Shown here: piece after piece, positions 1-12,390 of the stretch
How the letters are laid out: each line of letters starts with the position of its first letter
Position numbering within the stretch: position 1 is the first letter of the stretch
From: Leptodontidium sp. MPI-SDFR-AT-0119
Taxonomy: Eukaryota; Ascomycota; Leotiomycetes; Helotiales; Leptodontidiaceae
Direction: 5' to 3'
DNA length: 64,000 nt
Assembly (NCBI GenBank): GCA_020726505.1
Contig: JAHLEZ010000003.1
Span: 4,092,001 to 4,156,000, forward strand
The notes under the pieces: model-generated
Databases searched by the model: none
The model's input: the letters and a program-made list of their open reading frames with translations, nothing else
Told to the model about the DNA's origin: nothing
Position numbers and translations under genes: made by a program

Positions 1-2245
1 AACTAGAAATTCTCCCCAAAAGAAATTCTAACTGCTTGTAAGCAGCTCCAGGAGTGTACTGGGGGACAAAGTGTCCTGCGAGATTGACCTTTACGAAAGT
101 CAATCCCCGCTCAGAATGTGTGGTACCTTGATTGGCTTGGTTTGGAACTTTGAAGTTGAATGTGGAGCTAGGAGGCGTACGAAAGCCTTGAAGGCCGCCC
201 CAGGTCTGAAATTGATTAGCGAGGATTAACTTGTGAATGTTGCAGTTGGAAGGGATAAGTCAATGGGACAGAAACTGTAACAATCCAAGGAAAAAGACTT
301 ACCATGTTTTGGATAGTGATCAGCGAGCCGTCGGCAAAGAGCAAGAAGTCAAGAAGACCATGTGCAATGATGACATTCTTTGTGCGATCAATCACGGACG
401 GAAGGGGTCCAAGACCAGAAGGCAATGACTGATCTCCTGCTGCAAAAATATTAGGCTGGGCCTCGCAGACGAAGTAGTTGGTACGTGGGGCATGGATGGC
501 TCTCTGGACGTCAGAACGGTTGAAGTAGTTGCTTGGGCCACTTCCAGAAGATGGGTAACCAAGCTCAGACCAGAGGTGTGGGCAATAGTCTGTAAGTTGG
601 TAGACATTGAAGCACGGATTTTCTTGAAAAGCATTGCCAACTATTTCGCCCCAAAGACTGCATCCCGGGGCAGCTGAGCTTGGGGGAGCAGGAATTGGTC
701 CCGACGGAGGAAAAGTGGATGTGTGTTGGGTGTGGTAGCTTGTGTAGCCGCAGGAATCTGCTCGTGCCTTGAAGCCGGCCGCTACGGTGTCGTCCAGGCC
801 GAGGACACTGTTGTATCTAGAGAATATGTTAAAAAAAAAAAAAAAGGTCTTCTGGGAGGGAATATAGTAGCTATGATTTTGTATTTCCTTACTTTTCAAG
901 GGCAGGCACAACCGGGACTAGGCCTATTAGCTTTTAAGTTGTGGTGGTTGGCCTTCTTTATCACATACCTTGTTGCAAAGTGTCTGGATAATTAATCACA
1001 GGATCGTTGATTTGCACACCCGAGACATTGAAATAAGTCTTATTGTCGTTGTCAAGCATTGCATTCGCGATCCAAGGTATGAATTGACCTGCGTCTAGAG
1101 TTTTGGATTAGTATTTTCCGTACATATTCCACGAAACGTCATCCCAAACCCGAAGGAAGTTGACTGGTCTTAGACTTGTAGAAGGAAATTTTCTGAAAGA
1201 ACTTACAGCTCTCGCCAGTGAAGTATATCTTGTAACCTTGGATGGAGAAGGTATCAACGAAATTCTTCCAGAACCCCATGAAGTGATTGGCGACATCAGT
1301 CTCGTTGTTGACCAGGATGTTTCCTTGGGAGAAACCGGTTCCAACTGGCTGATCGATGTAGATGGCATTCGTGAGTTTGTTCCAACTGTGAGCTGCTCAG
1401 AATGTTAGTACTGTTGATGATTCGAAAACTTCTCGGCAGTTTAGGAATGCCTCGGGGTGTGGCCGAGACTTACGATTGGCAATAGGCTCGTATGTTCCGC
1501 TTTGCCATATAAAGGGTCCTGCTAGAAGTTAGAGAATTGATGTTATGGTGGATCAAGAAACTCACCATTTGCTTGGAGTACAGCTGAAAGTGAACTGCAG
1601 CCAGGGCCCCCGCTGAGCCAGATGACAATTTCCTTTTTTGCTGCTGGATTTGTTGATGGAAAAAAACCAGAACCAGAGATTGTTTGCGTTTCCCACGGTG
1701 GGAGGACCAATCGGTAGGGTCCCGGCGTAAGATTCTCCAATATTGAACTAGAACAGAATAATAAGGTCAGTCGCTATCCTAGTAGTCTTACAATGTGAGG
1801 TAGGGTTGGATGTTCCCCGACTCCCACTGGGTATGAAGATCCATCTTCGCAAAGTCACGAAAATACAGAGACTTTAGAAGCTCAAAGAATGGCAAGATGT
1901 CCTTGATACCCCGTAAACTCCAAGTGCCATGTTGAGTTTGCTCTGCAGTGGGGACGGGGAGGAAGTGTGCAATAGAGTAAACGTACGTCAACTTCTGGCA
2001 GCTCATTGCCTTTGACAGCGAATCCTGGAAGAAGTTAGCTGGGTTCAAGTCATGGATGTCTCAATTGACTTACTAGAACTTTTCTGATTCAGAAAAAGTC
2101 CCCCATTCGATGTACGAGGGGCATTCTTGGTGGACTCAGGTGGTGTTGATCTCTTGAGAAACTTTGCAGCTTCTTCGTGGGGATTTTGCAGAGCTCCAAC
2201 CAGCGACACCATAATCAAAACAAACAGACACTTGATTGAAAACAT
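1..2245 (-). CDS. Serine carboxypeptidase, peptidase family S10 (secreted; 3' end off window)
   Basis: This gene encodes a secreted serine carboxypeptidase that removes C-terminal residues from peptides. Predicted exons on the minus strand are 2245-2074, 2024-1987, 1747-1566, 1518-1474, 1392-1207, 1094-969, 923-893, 816-303 and 205 to the window edge, and all phases agree. The chosen ATG (2245) begins a signal peptide, [20 protein letters not shown]. Family marks are the [10 protein letters not shown] oxyanion segment, GESYAGQFIPW with the nucleophilic Ser (split by an intron after GES), catalytic Asp in HGLLDFLL, and catalytic His in AGHFVPQY near the C-terminus. [14 protein letters not shown] is also typical. 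About 500 residues are visible and only a short tail should be missing. One intron (1748-1986, 239 nt) is much longer than the others. The family call is secure. The exact substrate cannot be read from sequence. Confidence 0.92.
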
Positions 2246-2693
2246 GTTCAAGAATATTGGAATTTCTGTGCGCTGACGGAAGGAAAAAGAGAACAATTCG
2301 AGCAACATGTGTGCTTTATGGCCTTCGACAGCTCTTCAGCAGTAGGGTTAGAAACAATGATATCTTGGCTTTTCTATTCAGACCCTCTTGTGGAGTTTGA
2401 AAACGATAAATACCCTTGCTTTCCTCGTCGTGCATCTGGCAGGGGAGACCAATGGCACCTATTCTGTTCCTTTATTAGAATCGGGATTCTCGACCAATGC
2501 CAAGCTTAACCTGTGCGTACTCCGTACATGTTGGAAATCTCCTCTCTTTGTCCACAACGCCTGGCACGGGAGCTTGACTGTGGCTCGACCAACCAGAAGG
2601 CGGATAGCAGCGGCAATGCTACGACACCCGCAGCACAACCAATTTCCAATCCAAGAATGAGGATCCAAATATGTAACATCCAATACAGAAACA

Positions 2694-3510
2694 TTACCAT
2701 TGAGCACCTCGTTTAGAAAGAGGCTTCGTACCTCGCTTAGGAAGTGACCAGTCGTGGCTCATCGGATCAACATCTACAAGATGCGCTTGGCCCCTTCTGA
2801 GAATGTTCTGGAAGGTCTTCTGATGATACCATAGGCCATGTTCATGCCACTGTCTTAGGTCAAGCCATTCCTGAACGGGAGCAGGCATTCGAATTTGGAA
2901 TGAAAATGGGTGGAGTTCATACATGCAAGGGGGAGAGATGTTGGTTCTTGAACGCCACATCCGATGATCTTGCCATGCTTCCATGTCAGTGGACCCCTGA
3001 AATTTGGAATATGTTGATTTGTTGAATCACCACAACAGCGATTGGTGGTAGTGGCGAGTATCCGGAACAGCATTGTGCTTACAGGTAGGCTTCTCTCTTA
3101 GGCTTCCCACTCTGTGGTACTTGCGACATTTAATGTAACTTGAACCGATTGACAGGTGAGAGTGCGCAACTGACTGAAGAGATACCCCGCGTATTAATGG
3201 AAATAAACAGCTGTTAAGAATGAAAACAGAGTTGTCAAGATGAGGCTCGCTTGCCTTGTCCATCGAGGCGGCGGCAGTCTGGCGAAGCGAATTCCTGCAC
3301 TCGTGTAAAATGAACTTTAAAGTTCGGATCAAGGCTTGCCCACTTTTGAATTTTTTCTGGAAGCAAATGTTCTGACACGATACGAATACTTTGTGAAAGA
3401 ATCTGATTTATCCATGTCATAGAGAGAGCGAACGTTGATCCTCGCTTCGCTAGAGTGGAATTCGGCCCGTCCCGGCTTGCTCCTGACATCTTCCTCTTGC
3501 CACTGGACAT
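2694..3510 (-). other. Possible unidentified gene or gene remnant
   Basis: Two open stretches on the minus strand look coding but could not be joined. One, 3510-3235, begins MSSGKRKMSGASR and contains PEKIQKWASLDPNFKVHFTR. The other, 2984-2694, contains PAPVQEWLDLRQWHEHGLWY and RGQAHLVDVDPMSHDW. A plausible intron (GTAAGC to TTTCAG, about 3088-2997) precedes the second block, but the reading frame upstream of it contains a stop. I do not recognise the family. It may be a multi-exon gene with cryptic splicing or a decayed gene. Confidence 0.3.
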
Positions 3511-3532
3511 GGCCCAGACAAATGCTCATCAA

Positions 3533-5298
3533 TAGAACTCGTTTAAACCAAGGAATATCTTGTCCTAAGGCGATAGTTATAAGCTCACAGATTTGGAAAG
3601 AAGCTGATCATGTGGCTGATCTGCTACAGATCTACCAACAGTTGCAAGGACTGCTTCTTAACATGCTTTGGGTAACAGCTCCAACCTCACAACAATAATT
3701 AAAAAATTGTGCCCACCGTTTCATTTGGATTTACCTTAAAATTGAAATTTATAAACTATTTTCATCCCTAATCGGTCTTTATTTTATTTCTCTTGCATTT
3801 CATCTTGTATTTCCATAGTCAGCTTTAAATTAGCGAGACCTGATCAACGAAAAAGCTTAACCCCTCGCTCATTTAATAAATAAGAGGAAGTGATAAGATG
3901 AGAGAATTCATTAGATGTCGTTTGACTTGGATTGTAATTTAATCCTATGATAATAATTAAAAATATCAGGACTATCTGATGCATATATGCTGCATGTCTC
4001 AAGGCGTCCCATATCAGTACATCTAGCCGGACAACAAAACTACTTGATTGCTTCCTGGATTGAAGCGAGAGAATTAACGGGAAGAAATAATGCTGACATG
4101 ATTCAGGATTAAAACATCCCAGCAGTAATAAATATCGACGTAGGGAGAAATCAATAACAGTCCAGGCCTTGTTGAGGAGGTTCTCCTAGTGATACATCTT
4201 AAGATAATAGATGTTAGTTTTAAAATACCTTCGCACTATTGAACTGATTGATGTTATCATGGCTACTAGTAACACATTGTAAGAGGGCTGATTTCAATTC
4301 TCAACACAAAATCAGGTAATCAATCGGGTGTCGCTTACAACCGCCCATGTCAACAAAAGGATTTGCACACCTGAATAATCTCGAAGAGTTGAGCAACTTA
4401 GCCAGCAAGGAACCTAACAAGCAATGTGAAAAGAGGAAACAGGAATACAGTTAGTAAACTAAACTAACAAGAACACCCCCCTCTGAAGTGAACTTCACTT
4501 TATCAGACGTCCTGGAGATGTTAAGACGCCCCCAGTCGAATCGTATCGTCTATCAAAGACTTGCAAATACCACATGTCAATCTTATTTTAATTGATTTAA
4601 TTGATTCAATTGCTCTGCTACAATTTCCCAAGCTAAATCTCAACTCAAGTTTGGTGTTTCAACAAAACTGCGTCGAATGCGGTGCGCCAGACAAGAGAAT
4701 CCACCAGTGACACCCATCAGAATAGCCAGTGGCCGCTGGAATTATTCTTGGAATTTCTAACTCCAAACTCTTTCCATCGTCTCGGATAACAATAATTTAA
4801 ATTCATACTATCACATTCTCAATCGTGAACTCCATTATCGTCGCTTCTGCCACCGACTCGTTCCCACCACCCAGCCTCGCTTAACCGCTATTATAGCATC
4901 TTGACAATAGCAAGCGAGCACCAAACCAAACTCAATAGCAAGAATCCTCAACTATCGTGAACAATGGGATTCGTTCTCAACAGCTATCATGGAGGCTCAG
5001 GAAGCGAGGTACATAATCTCGCGGTTCCTGAGAAATTCAAAGCTTTGCCTTCCTTCTTTTCCTTCTTCTGCAGCAACGACAGATCGACGAATTCTCCAAC
5101 ATCCACTGCAACTGCAACTTCAACTGAAAAGCAAAAGCAAATCTTTTGTCCACAGTCTGACACTTCGTTCTTTATCACAACATCAATCGACCTCCCTCCT
5201 ACGCTCCTCTCTTCTCGACCACACCACACATCCTCACACTCCTCCCGTCTCAACTCCTCCCATCTCACCGCCTCACCACCTCACATCCACCAGCAACA
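3533..5298. other. Gene-poor AT-rich region and CT-rich 5' leader
   Basis: No convincing coding region was seen. From about 3700 to 4850 the sequence is visibly AT-rich with frequent TTAATT/AATTAA words. From about 5050 to 5298 it becomes CT-rich (TCTCCTCC-type), as in fungal 5' untranslated leaders, and ends at the start codon of the next gene. An ORF at 4964-5560 overlaps that leader and is rejected. Confidence 0.6.
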
Positions 5299-6480
5299 AT
5301 GGTCCGAACAAGAAATCAGAACCCAGGAGGCATCCAAAGCCCACTCGAAAGCATCTCCACGGCTCGGGGAGCTCGCAATCGTCCCGGCCCTCCATCACCA
5401 AGAGGACCTGCCTGGGCTCCCGGTCTGGAGGTCTTTTACGACCCAAACGTCGGTCGTTTCGACGACAACGTGTCAGAGTTCAATCTGGACGGCTCGGAGC
5501 GTGCTCCATCTGATGCTTCGGCGGTGTTACGTTCGCCGTCCGTTGCATCAGATGGAGTAGTGTACATCGGAGAGGACGAGGGCGATGATGAGAGTCAAAT
5601 CTCGGAGCCAGCTGTTGCCATCACATTGTCGGATGATGAAGAAGAAAAGGAACGTGTAGTCATCACAATCTCAGATGATGACGAAGAGGAAGAGGATGAC
5701 AATTCGATCATCGAGATTTCGTCGGACGAGGAGAGTGAGGATGAGGATGACATCTCGGAGTTGGACCTTGGCGGAGAAACAGAAGAGAACGAGGATGAGG
5801 ACCAAGAGGAGATTCCGGAGCCACAAGTCCATCGTTTCTATGGCAAAATCCGAATCAAGCAATCTGTCTTGGACAGACACGCCGAAGAAGACGCCAACCG
5901 ACCTCCGTTCTCTCCCAACCTCTCTCTCTCATCCGGACGCACCCCCTCTCCCGACCGTACGATCTCCGCTCCTCCTTCTCCTCGCAACCCTTCTCACGAC
6001 CGCACCATCTCCGCTCCCCATTCTCCTCACAACTCAGACCCCGACCGAACCATATCCGTCCCTCCTTCTCCTCTCCCCAACATTCCGGACGATGACCGCA
6101 CCATCAACGATCCCGACCGAACAATTTCGGTGCCACCTTCCCCCGTCCGTCCTCTCGCCGACGAGAACCAAGACGAAGAGATGATCGACGACGGAATCGT
6201 TGATTACCAGCCCCCACCCTACGTCCCATACAACAACAGGGCTCCGTCCCACTTCACCCGAGTCTACAGAGGTGTCACCACCATCTGGAGTTTTGATGAC
6301 TGGGCGCACGAGGAAGAAGAGGTCTTGGCTGCTGAGGCGGCGGAGCGTGAGAGAGAGAGATTGCGGAGACGTCGTTGGGCCAGCAATGGCGGGAGAAGCA
6401 GATTGGCGAGACAGCGGGCGTTCAGACGGCGCCACCAGGGTGCGGAGCCTCGTGCGCGGGTGAATGGGAGATTTGCGTAG
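5299..6480 (+). CDS. Acidic, Ser/Pro-repeat low-complexity protein (393 aa)
   Basis: This is a single-exon ORF of 393 residues starting at an ATG in good context (CAACAATGG). The middle third (about residues 90-180) is strongly acidic with Glu/Asp runs and ITISDDDEEEE-like and IEISSDEESE segments that resemble SUMO-interacting or acidic nuclear motifs. Residues about 215-285 hold degenerate tandem copies of DRTISxPxSP. The C-terminus is very basic and Arg-rich (EREREREL-like, then RRRRWAS). This charge layout suggests a nuclear or chromatin/RNA-associated disordered protein, but no domain is recognised and no function is assigned. The repeated SP sites would suit proline-directed kinases. That is inference. 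Confidence 0.7.
   Translation: MVRTRNQNPGGIQSPLESISTARGARNRPGPPSPRGPAWAPGLEVFYDPNVGRFDDNVSEFNLDGSERAPSDASAVLRSPSVASDGVVYIGEDEGDDESQISEPAVAITLSDDEEEKERVVITISDDDEEEEDDNSIIEISSDEESEDEDDISELDLGGETEENEDEDQEEIPEPQVHRFYGKIRIKQSVLDRHAEEDANRPPFSPNLSLSSGRTPSPDRTISAPPSPRNPSHDRTISAPHSPHNSDPDRTISVPPSPLPNIPDDDRTINDPDRTISVPPSPVRPLADENQDEEMIDDGIVDYQPPPYVPYNNRAPSHFTRVYRGVTTIWSFDDWAHEEEEVLAAEAAERERERLRRRRWASNGGRSRLARQRAFRRRHQGAEPRARVNGRFA
5950..6150 (+). repeat. Degenerate tandem DRTIS(A/V)PxSP-encoding repeat
   Basis: Four full copies and one shortened copy (DRTIND) of a roughly 45-60 nt unit encode DRTISAPPSP, DRTISAPHSP, DRTISVPPSP, DRTIND and DRTISVPPSP in frame within the acidic protein gene. Confidence 0.75.
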
Positions 6481-8653
6481 GGGGGTGGTGACTGTCTGGT
6501 GTGTGTTTCCGGGCCTTCGGGCGAGAGACTTGAGATTGGTGGTGTGTTCGTTCGGTGTTGTTGTGTGCCTTTGGCGAGACGAAAACTGGTTCTGGTCTGG
6601 TATTTTGCGTGCTTTTCGTGCCTTTGGGCGTTATTGAATGGAACTCCACTTCTGAAGATGATGAATAATTGACTTATCTTGAACTTGTGATCCTGAGACC
6701 TAGAAAAATCGCTGATTTAAGCAAAGAGCGTCTCTTACACTCCTCTGAAGGGAGGTGAACCCTCGCTCTTCACTTTGGGAAAGGAGACGACGGAATCTGA
6801 GTCCGACTCACAAAAGAAGTCATCAGGCAAGACAAGTACAGATAGAACATGAGATGGTAAGTATCCAAACCATCTTGATATTCCAGATACATTCATCCAG
6901 TAGCCATTGGGATGGTGTCACAACGGGGTGCTTGAACTGGCAACAGCATCCACCATGTAATTGAATGTGAATCTCTCATTGCTGGGAAGGATGAGGATCT
7001 AAACAGATTCAATTTAGCTTAGAAAAGTCCGGCACTTTGTAAGGAAGAGATGAGGTAAAGGTCAAGCTTAACTTCCACAACTGAAGCCCTGTAGATAGGA
7101 GAGAACAATAACAAAACTCTTAGAAAGGAAAGTAAGAAAAGTGAGGTGAAGGCCTACTCGGGACTTCAGACCAGCAAGTAAAAAACAAAATCCAAAGCAA
7201 TACTCAAGCACTTACTAGAGTTAACGCAGACAAGAGACAACGAGATCCCATCACGTCGCGTGCAAGAATCCGGGGGAAACTCCTCGTCATCGCTTAACGC
7301 ATTGATGTCAACACAACACGACTCCCGTCAAAAAAATGCCAAAGGTGAACAGAAACCCCCAAAAAGCCCACCTATCCACCAAAACGACAGAACCTAGGCC
7401 CGACCCTCCCCGCGACGAAGGAGGCAAGCTACCTAAGCCAAAGGGCGAACACCCTTCTGATATCGAAGCCGAATCCGAATCTTAACCGGTCGGGAGTGTT
7501 GATACTGCTTCTCCCTGAGGGACGTGGTCTTTATTAGGAAGCAGGTTGGGTTGCATGGTTATTACGATGGCATGATCACGGTTTGTCCTGGAATTTCGTA
7601 CGCTGATGGAGGGGAGGGGGGCCTATTTGGGTAGATGAGGAGATGGGATATGTTGGGTGGGATTTAGGTTGGTGAGGTGGCGTGATGATGTTGATGGTGG
7701 TGGTAATGATAGCACGCATGTTGTGAAGAGCATGATGGACAAGTGGTGCATCTGTTCTTCAGAGGCAGTTGCGTACCCAAGCTGGTACGGATCGTAGGGT
7801 GACATCTTCCCACAGAATGCAAACGAAACCGTAACGAGACACATATCCACTTCCAATCGTCACTTCCAATCCGAAAGGAAGCTAGAGTTCGACAGATATT
7901 AACGCTGTATATAGGAGTTGTTGGACGGAAGGCGTCTGATATGGAGTAGTCACCAGCGAAATCGTCAGGACTAAGCAGGAACGAAAATTAAAAGCCACAT
8001 ATCTGACAGCAGAGAGGTTATGATCATTCGATAGTGAGACAGACAGTTCATAATCATAATCACATCCAAGCAAGCAAAGGCAGAAGCAAGAACAAAAACA
8101 AAAGTCAAATTGTATTTATGAATAGCATTGCAATGTAAGATCGGCATTAAACAACGCCTTAGGGCAAAAATGCTCTTCCTTACCTGCCATCACTTCATCT
8201 TCAACAAGAATCAACTCCATCCAAAAAAGCAAGAAGGACGGTGATTCATTATTGGTATGTTTATATGTATGCAATCCGCCAACTGCCCCTCTCTACTGAG
8301 AAGAGAGGTCTGCAGAAGCCGTTCCCATCACAGGACAATCGCAGCGTGAATTTCAGCACATCTTCGGCACAACCAACAGTCATTGAAAAAAGACCGAATT
8401 GCAATTTGACATCCGTGCTAGTGTATGTAGGGGCCACATCTCATCTCAAATAGGGGAATGGGGAAACTCCAAAACCAAGAGGAATACAAACCTAGAAAAA
8501 TGGTGGGCTAGGAGGTCGCAATGCATTTTCATTGCAGAGATTATTAGCTTAGACTTATGTATAGTATAGTACAGAGTACATCGCTCCCAGCCCCAGAGAA
8601 CGCCGTGGAATATGGACACTCGTGGTATATTAAGACAGGCAAGAAGGGGGGAA
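6481..8653. other. Long intergenic region, no gene recognised
   Basis: There are only short ORFs without family features. The stretch holds the 3' flank of the acidic-protein gene and, at its right end, the 3' flank of the convergent squalene synthase gene. Composition is mixed, with a GC-richer patch near 7380-7500. I saw no repeat, RNA gene or transposon ends. Confidence 0.5.
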
Positions 8654-10237
8654 TTATAGCTCTCCGTGGATGGGTTGAGCTTCTTCACCGCCCTTTGCGA
8701 AGCTTGGGAAGATGTTGCCTTTGCCAAGCTCTTTGAGAGCAATGTCAAAGCGTGCACCTGCCAGATATGCAGCGCCGATCTGTATTTTGTTAGCGAGCTC
8801 CAGTTGAGTTTATGGGGCGCATACCATCAATCCCGATATCACGGCCAAGGTACCCAGGACTGCCAACAGGAGGAAGAAGACATCTTTCTTTGCCTCGGAA
8901 TCATCTGCAGCCTTCTTCGCAGCAGTGGGTTCGATCTCGCCCTTATGGATAAGGGACAAGGCCTTAGGATCCTGGGATGGGAAGATAGACTCGATGAATT
9001 GTTCAACCTGATTTGTTAGCAGTTGTACAGAGATGTTAGAGAGTTTATGCTTACCCCTGCGCAGGCAATGCTGATTTCGAGGTAGTTGGGATCCTTGGGA
9101 GTGTTCTTCTTGTGAATTTTCGCAATGTACCTCTTGAAGATGTCACAAACCGACCGGAGATTCTGTGACGACTCCATCATCAATTGGCACGCATCACCCT
9201 TTGTGATTTTGACGTTCTTCTTGAAGATGTCAGGGTTGTGGAAGACGAGCTCCAAGGTAGCAATGGCCATCGACTGTGGAATTGCCACGAAGTTGAAAAC
9301 ACTCTGGTCTTTGATACCGGCCATATAGAACAAACACTCGTCTGCATGACGCAGGGAGTTGAGAACCATTTCCGAACTGCAGTTCATGGCGATATCTATG
9401 TTTTTGGGGTCGAAAAGGTCGTCGAATTTCGTGACATGCTTAGACCAGATCTCCTTTGGCCAGAAACGTCTCTTGTCATCGAAGTCTTCGCGGATATCAC
9501 GAATGATGTTTGTCTTTTGCAAGAATTGACCCATCGATTCGGAAAGTTCTGGTCGCTTGAGAAGTGCAGGGTTTGCAAGCTTGCTCTCAACGAATAACCT
9601 TGTGAGACCGTCCCCAACCAGACCAGCAACGTAATGGCAGTACAGCTCATAGTCCTTTATGGTGTTGACTCCGTGAATGTTATGCTCCGCATTGTTCGCA
9701 TAGTCGGCCATACCATTGCCCATCTTCTCGGTGATATCCTTGATGATGTCTCTGTATGCTGGCTTGATGAGTTTGAACTCCGCGATCACTACATCGAAAT
9801 GGACCAGCAGCTCTCTGTCCTTCTCGTTGGGTCCATTCTCGTTGAACGTCCAGCCCTCCTGCTCGAGTATGTCTTGGAACTTCCTCAATTTTGGCTCCTT
9901 GGTCTCCAAGGGAATTGTCATGTCATCCTCGATTGTATCCAGACCGCGCAGAATTAGGTAGAAGAGCGCAACTGGGACGAGCAGCTCTGGGTTGAGTTCT
10001 TGGATGACGGAGCTGAAACTTCGACTGGTCATCTCAAGGTACTTGAAGCATTCTCGGAGGTTTGCAGATTCCTTCTCGGGGTTGCGCGTGTGTACGGGGT
10101 CGTGCCATATTTTCCTGGCCAGCAATTAGCAGAAGAACATATGATGTTTAGAGGAAGCTCCCAACATACCATTGCAAGATGGACCTCAGTTGATTTGGGT
10201 GAACGGAAAAATATAACAGTTGACCTAGGACACCCAT
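8654..10237 (-). CDS. ERG9: Squalene synthase (farnesyl-diphosphate farnesyltransferase)
   Basis: The enzyme condenses two farnesyl diphosphates to presqualene diphosphate and reduces it with NADPH to squalene (EC 2.5.1.21), the first committed step of ergosterol synthesis at the ER membrane. Exons are 10237-10170, 10114-9055, 9007-8825 and 8779-8654, giving 478 aa, the usual fungal length. The first Asp-rich metal site DTIEDD is at about residues 82-87 and the second is [10 protein letters not shown]. The signature [16 protein letters not shown] and the [14 protein letters not shown] region are present. The C-terminal exons encode a hydrophobic anchor ([17 protein letters not shown]). The first exon is only 68 nt. 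It diverges from the transporter gene at 11115. All key residues appear intact. Confidence 0.97.
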
Positions 10238-11114
10238 TGTAGCGGTGGCTGGGAGGGAAGAGTGGGGAGGGTGAAAGTTTGTGAAAGACTGGAGGTCCTT
10301 TTTGCGCTGATGGTGGAGAAGATACGGGCAGAAGTTTGTGAAGCAAGTGGCTTAGTGCAGGGTCATTTCCCGTAGCCGAGCAAGAAACAGACAGACGAGT
10401 GAATGAGTTGTCGTGTAGGTGGTGAGATGGTCGAAGAGGTGAGGAAAAGTTTGGAGTATTGAAGCCGGGTATGAGAAGAGCGTTGGAGGGGAGCGGAGGG
10501 GAGAGGATGTGTTTATGTACAGGAATTGAGTTTGTACCGAGTGAGGCGTCTGGAGAATTAAGGTAATGTCAGGGACTGGAGAGGGAACAGGAGATTATCT
10601 GCAAAGCCCGCTCTCCGCTTCTTCATCGGGCAGCAAGCCGACAGCCAGTTAGCAGGACCAATCACAGCTTAGCACTGACCCTTGTTTTTGCTGACCCCAT
10701 TGTAAACGAGGCTTGAACCAGTCACGCATTCAGCCTTGTCTTGGCCCCCTGAATGCGCCGTACCGTACCGCCGAATTAGGAATCTGGAATACTACGTCAA
10801 TTAAGGTATCTTACGGATTTATACGATGCGGTAATATTTGCAGAAAACTGTTCTCTCTCCCACAACCGTCTTGCATCTTGCACTCAGCAGCAGCATACAT
10901 TCGAGGACGAGGCATGATCTGAGTAGGCATTGCGACATCTGGCTGTTCTGCCTCACCACGTTCATTAATCACGCTTCGCAACGGAGTCCCGAAGTTCTAA
11001 TACGGCCAGCCAGTTCAGCCCCTGAAGAAATACGAGCCAGCAAACCCATTCCTTTCCTTCACATCCTCACCGGCCTGCGACCTCCATCTTCCCATACGAC
11101 CAATATTTCCAGCC
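10238..11114. promoter_or_regulatory. Divergent promoter region of ERG9 and a TPT transporter
   Basis: 877 nt separate the two start codons. It contains no plausible gene. A CCAAT pentamer lies near 10658-10662 and CT-rich leader sequence precedes the transporter ATG. No sterol-response element could be assigned with confidence. Confidence 0.5.
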
Positions 11115-12390
11115 ATGAATAAAGTTAAGAGGGAAGATGAGGATCTGGAGATGAGTAAGATGGGCCTGGTGGACGGGGAGATATACCAGGACAAGGACAA
11201 AGTGGCCGAAGAGTCCGCGAAACCACAGAGCACGAAGAGTCGCATCGTGGACATGCTCTGCATTCTCCTAAACATTGCTAGTACAGTTACGCTCGTGTTT
11301 CTGAACAAATGGTACGTCCGCCATGCCACGCCGACTGTTCACGGTTGCCAAAATCTGGGCAATTGAGAATTTACATCATAGGGAAGTGCTGACAATAACC
11401 AACCACACAGGATCTTCCGCGACTCCCAATTGAAGAGCATGCAGATCACATTCGCAATGTGGCATTTCTCATGTACAACAATCGTGCTCTGGATCGCGAG
11501 TCGATCCCCATTCAATCTATTCGTTCCGGTGCGGCTGCCGTTCATACAGATGATTCCGCTCTGCAGCTTCTTCGCCGGCTTTCTAATTTTGGGAAACCTA
11601 TCTTTGGCGTATAATTCCGTTGGATTCTATCAGTATGCTCTTGCCCATATTTGCGGGATCTCTGTCGAGGGTTTGTCGGGACTAATGCGTTCATCAGGTT
11701 GGCTAAAATCATGACCACGCCCTGTGTGGCTGTCTTGCAGTACTTCTTCTTGGGAAAGACTGTAGCGGGCCTCACAATCGTCGCTCTAGCAGCTGTCTGC
11801 ATAGGCGTCTCACTCACGAACTCGAACGCGGCAGGGACAACAACATTGGGTGCATCGATCGCGGTAGCAGCTTTCACAGTGACAGCCTTCTACCAAGTGT
11901 GGATCGGGAAGAAGATGAAGGATTTTGCGGTATCGAGTCCACAGCTGCTGTTGAACCAGGCGCCTATCTCGGTGCTGCTTTTGGTTTTCGTGGCGCCGTT
12001 TTTCGATACTGTGCCTGATGTTGCGATCATCCCGACTGATACCCTTGTTGCGCTGTTCTTGTCTGGTCTTGCTGCCGCTGCTCTGGTAAGCACGCTCTGA
12101 TCTCCTGTGCTGGCCGAGTTTAGCTAATATACATCTCTAGAATCTGAGTCAGTTCCTTATCATTGGAAGAATGAGTGCTCTCACATTCAATGTAGCATCA
12201 AAGTAAGCCGCGTCCTCCCAATCCATCTGCAAGTATGTACCCAAACTAACAACCCACAAGTGTAAAAACAATCATTATCCTCACGTACGGTTGGGTCAGC
12301 GAAGGGCGAGTCCTGACAGTCAAGGACGCTCTGGGTATCATACTTGCGCTCGGAGGCGCTACATTATACAGCCAGCTCTCCCAGAAGTGA
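11115..12390 (+). CDS. TPT/nucleotide-sugar transporter family protein (SLC35-type), copy 1
   Basis: Exons 11115-11311, 11411-11632, 11698-12085, 12141-12202 and 12261-12390 give 332 aa. The protein has about ten hydrophobic helices characteristic of the triose-phosphate/nucleotide-sugar transporter superfamily. Marks are the N-terminal NIASTVTLVFLNKW, the helix WHFSCTTIVLWIASR, the SPQLLLNQAPIS loop, and the C-terminal SALTFNVASN-VKTIIILTYGW motif shared by SLC35E3/GDP-sugar transporter-like proteins. It probably exchanges nucleotide sugars or phosphorylated sugars across the Golgi or ER membrane. Substrate cannot be inferred. It lies tail to tail with a clear paralogue (12809-14008), which shares the SSPQLLLNQAPIS-type loop. 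Confidence 0.88.

Noticed and set aside
4964..5560. 198-aa ORF overlapping the start of the acidic protein gene
   Set aside because: It lies largely in a CT-rich leader and runs out of frame into the gene at 5299, which has the better start context and a distinctive composition.
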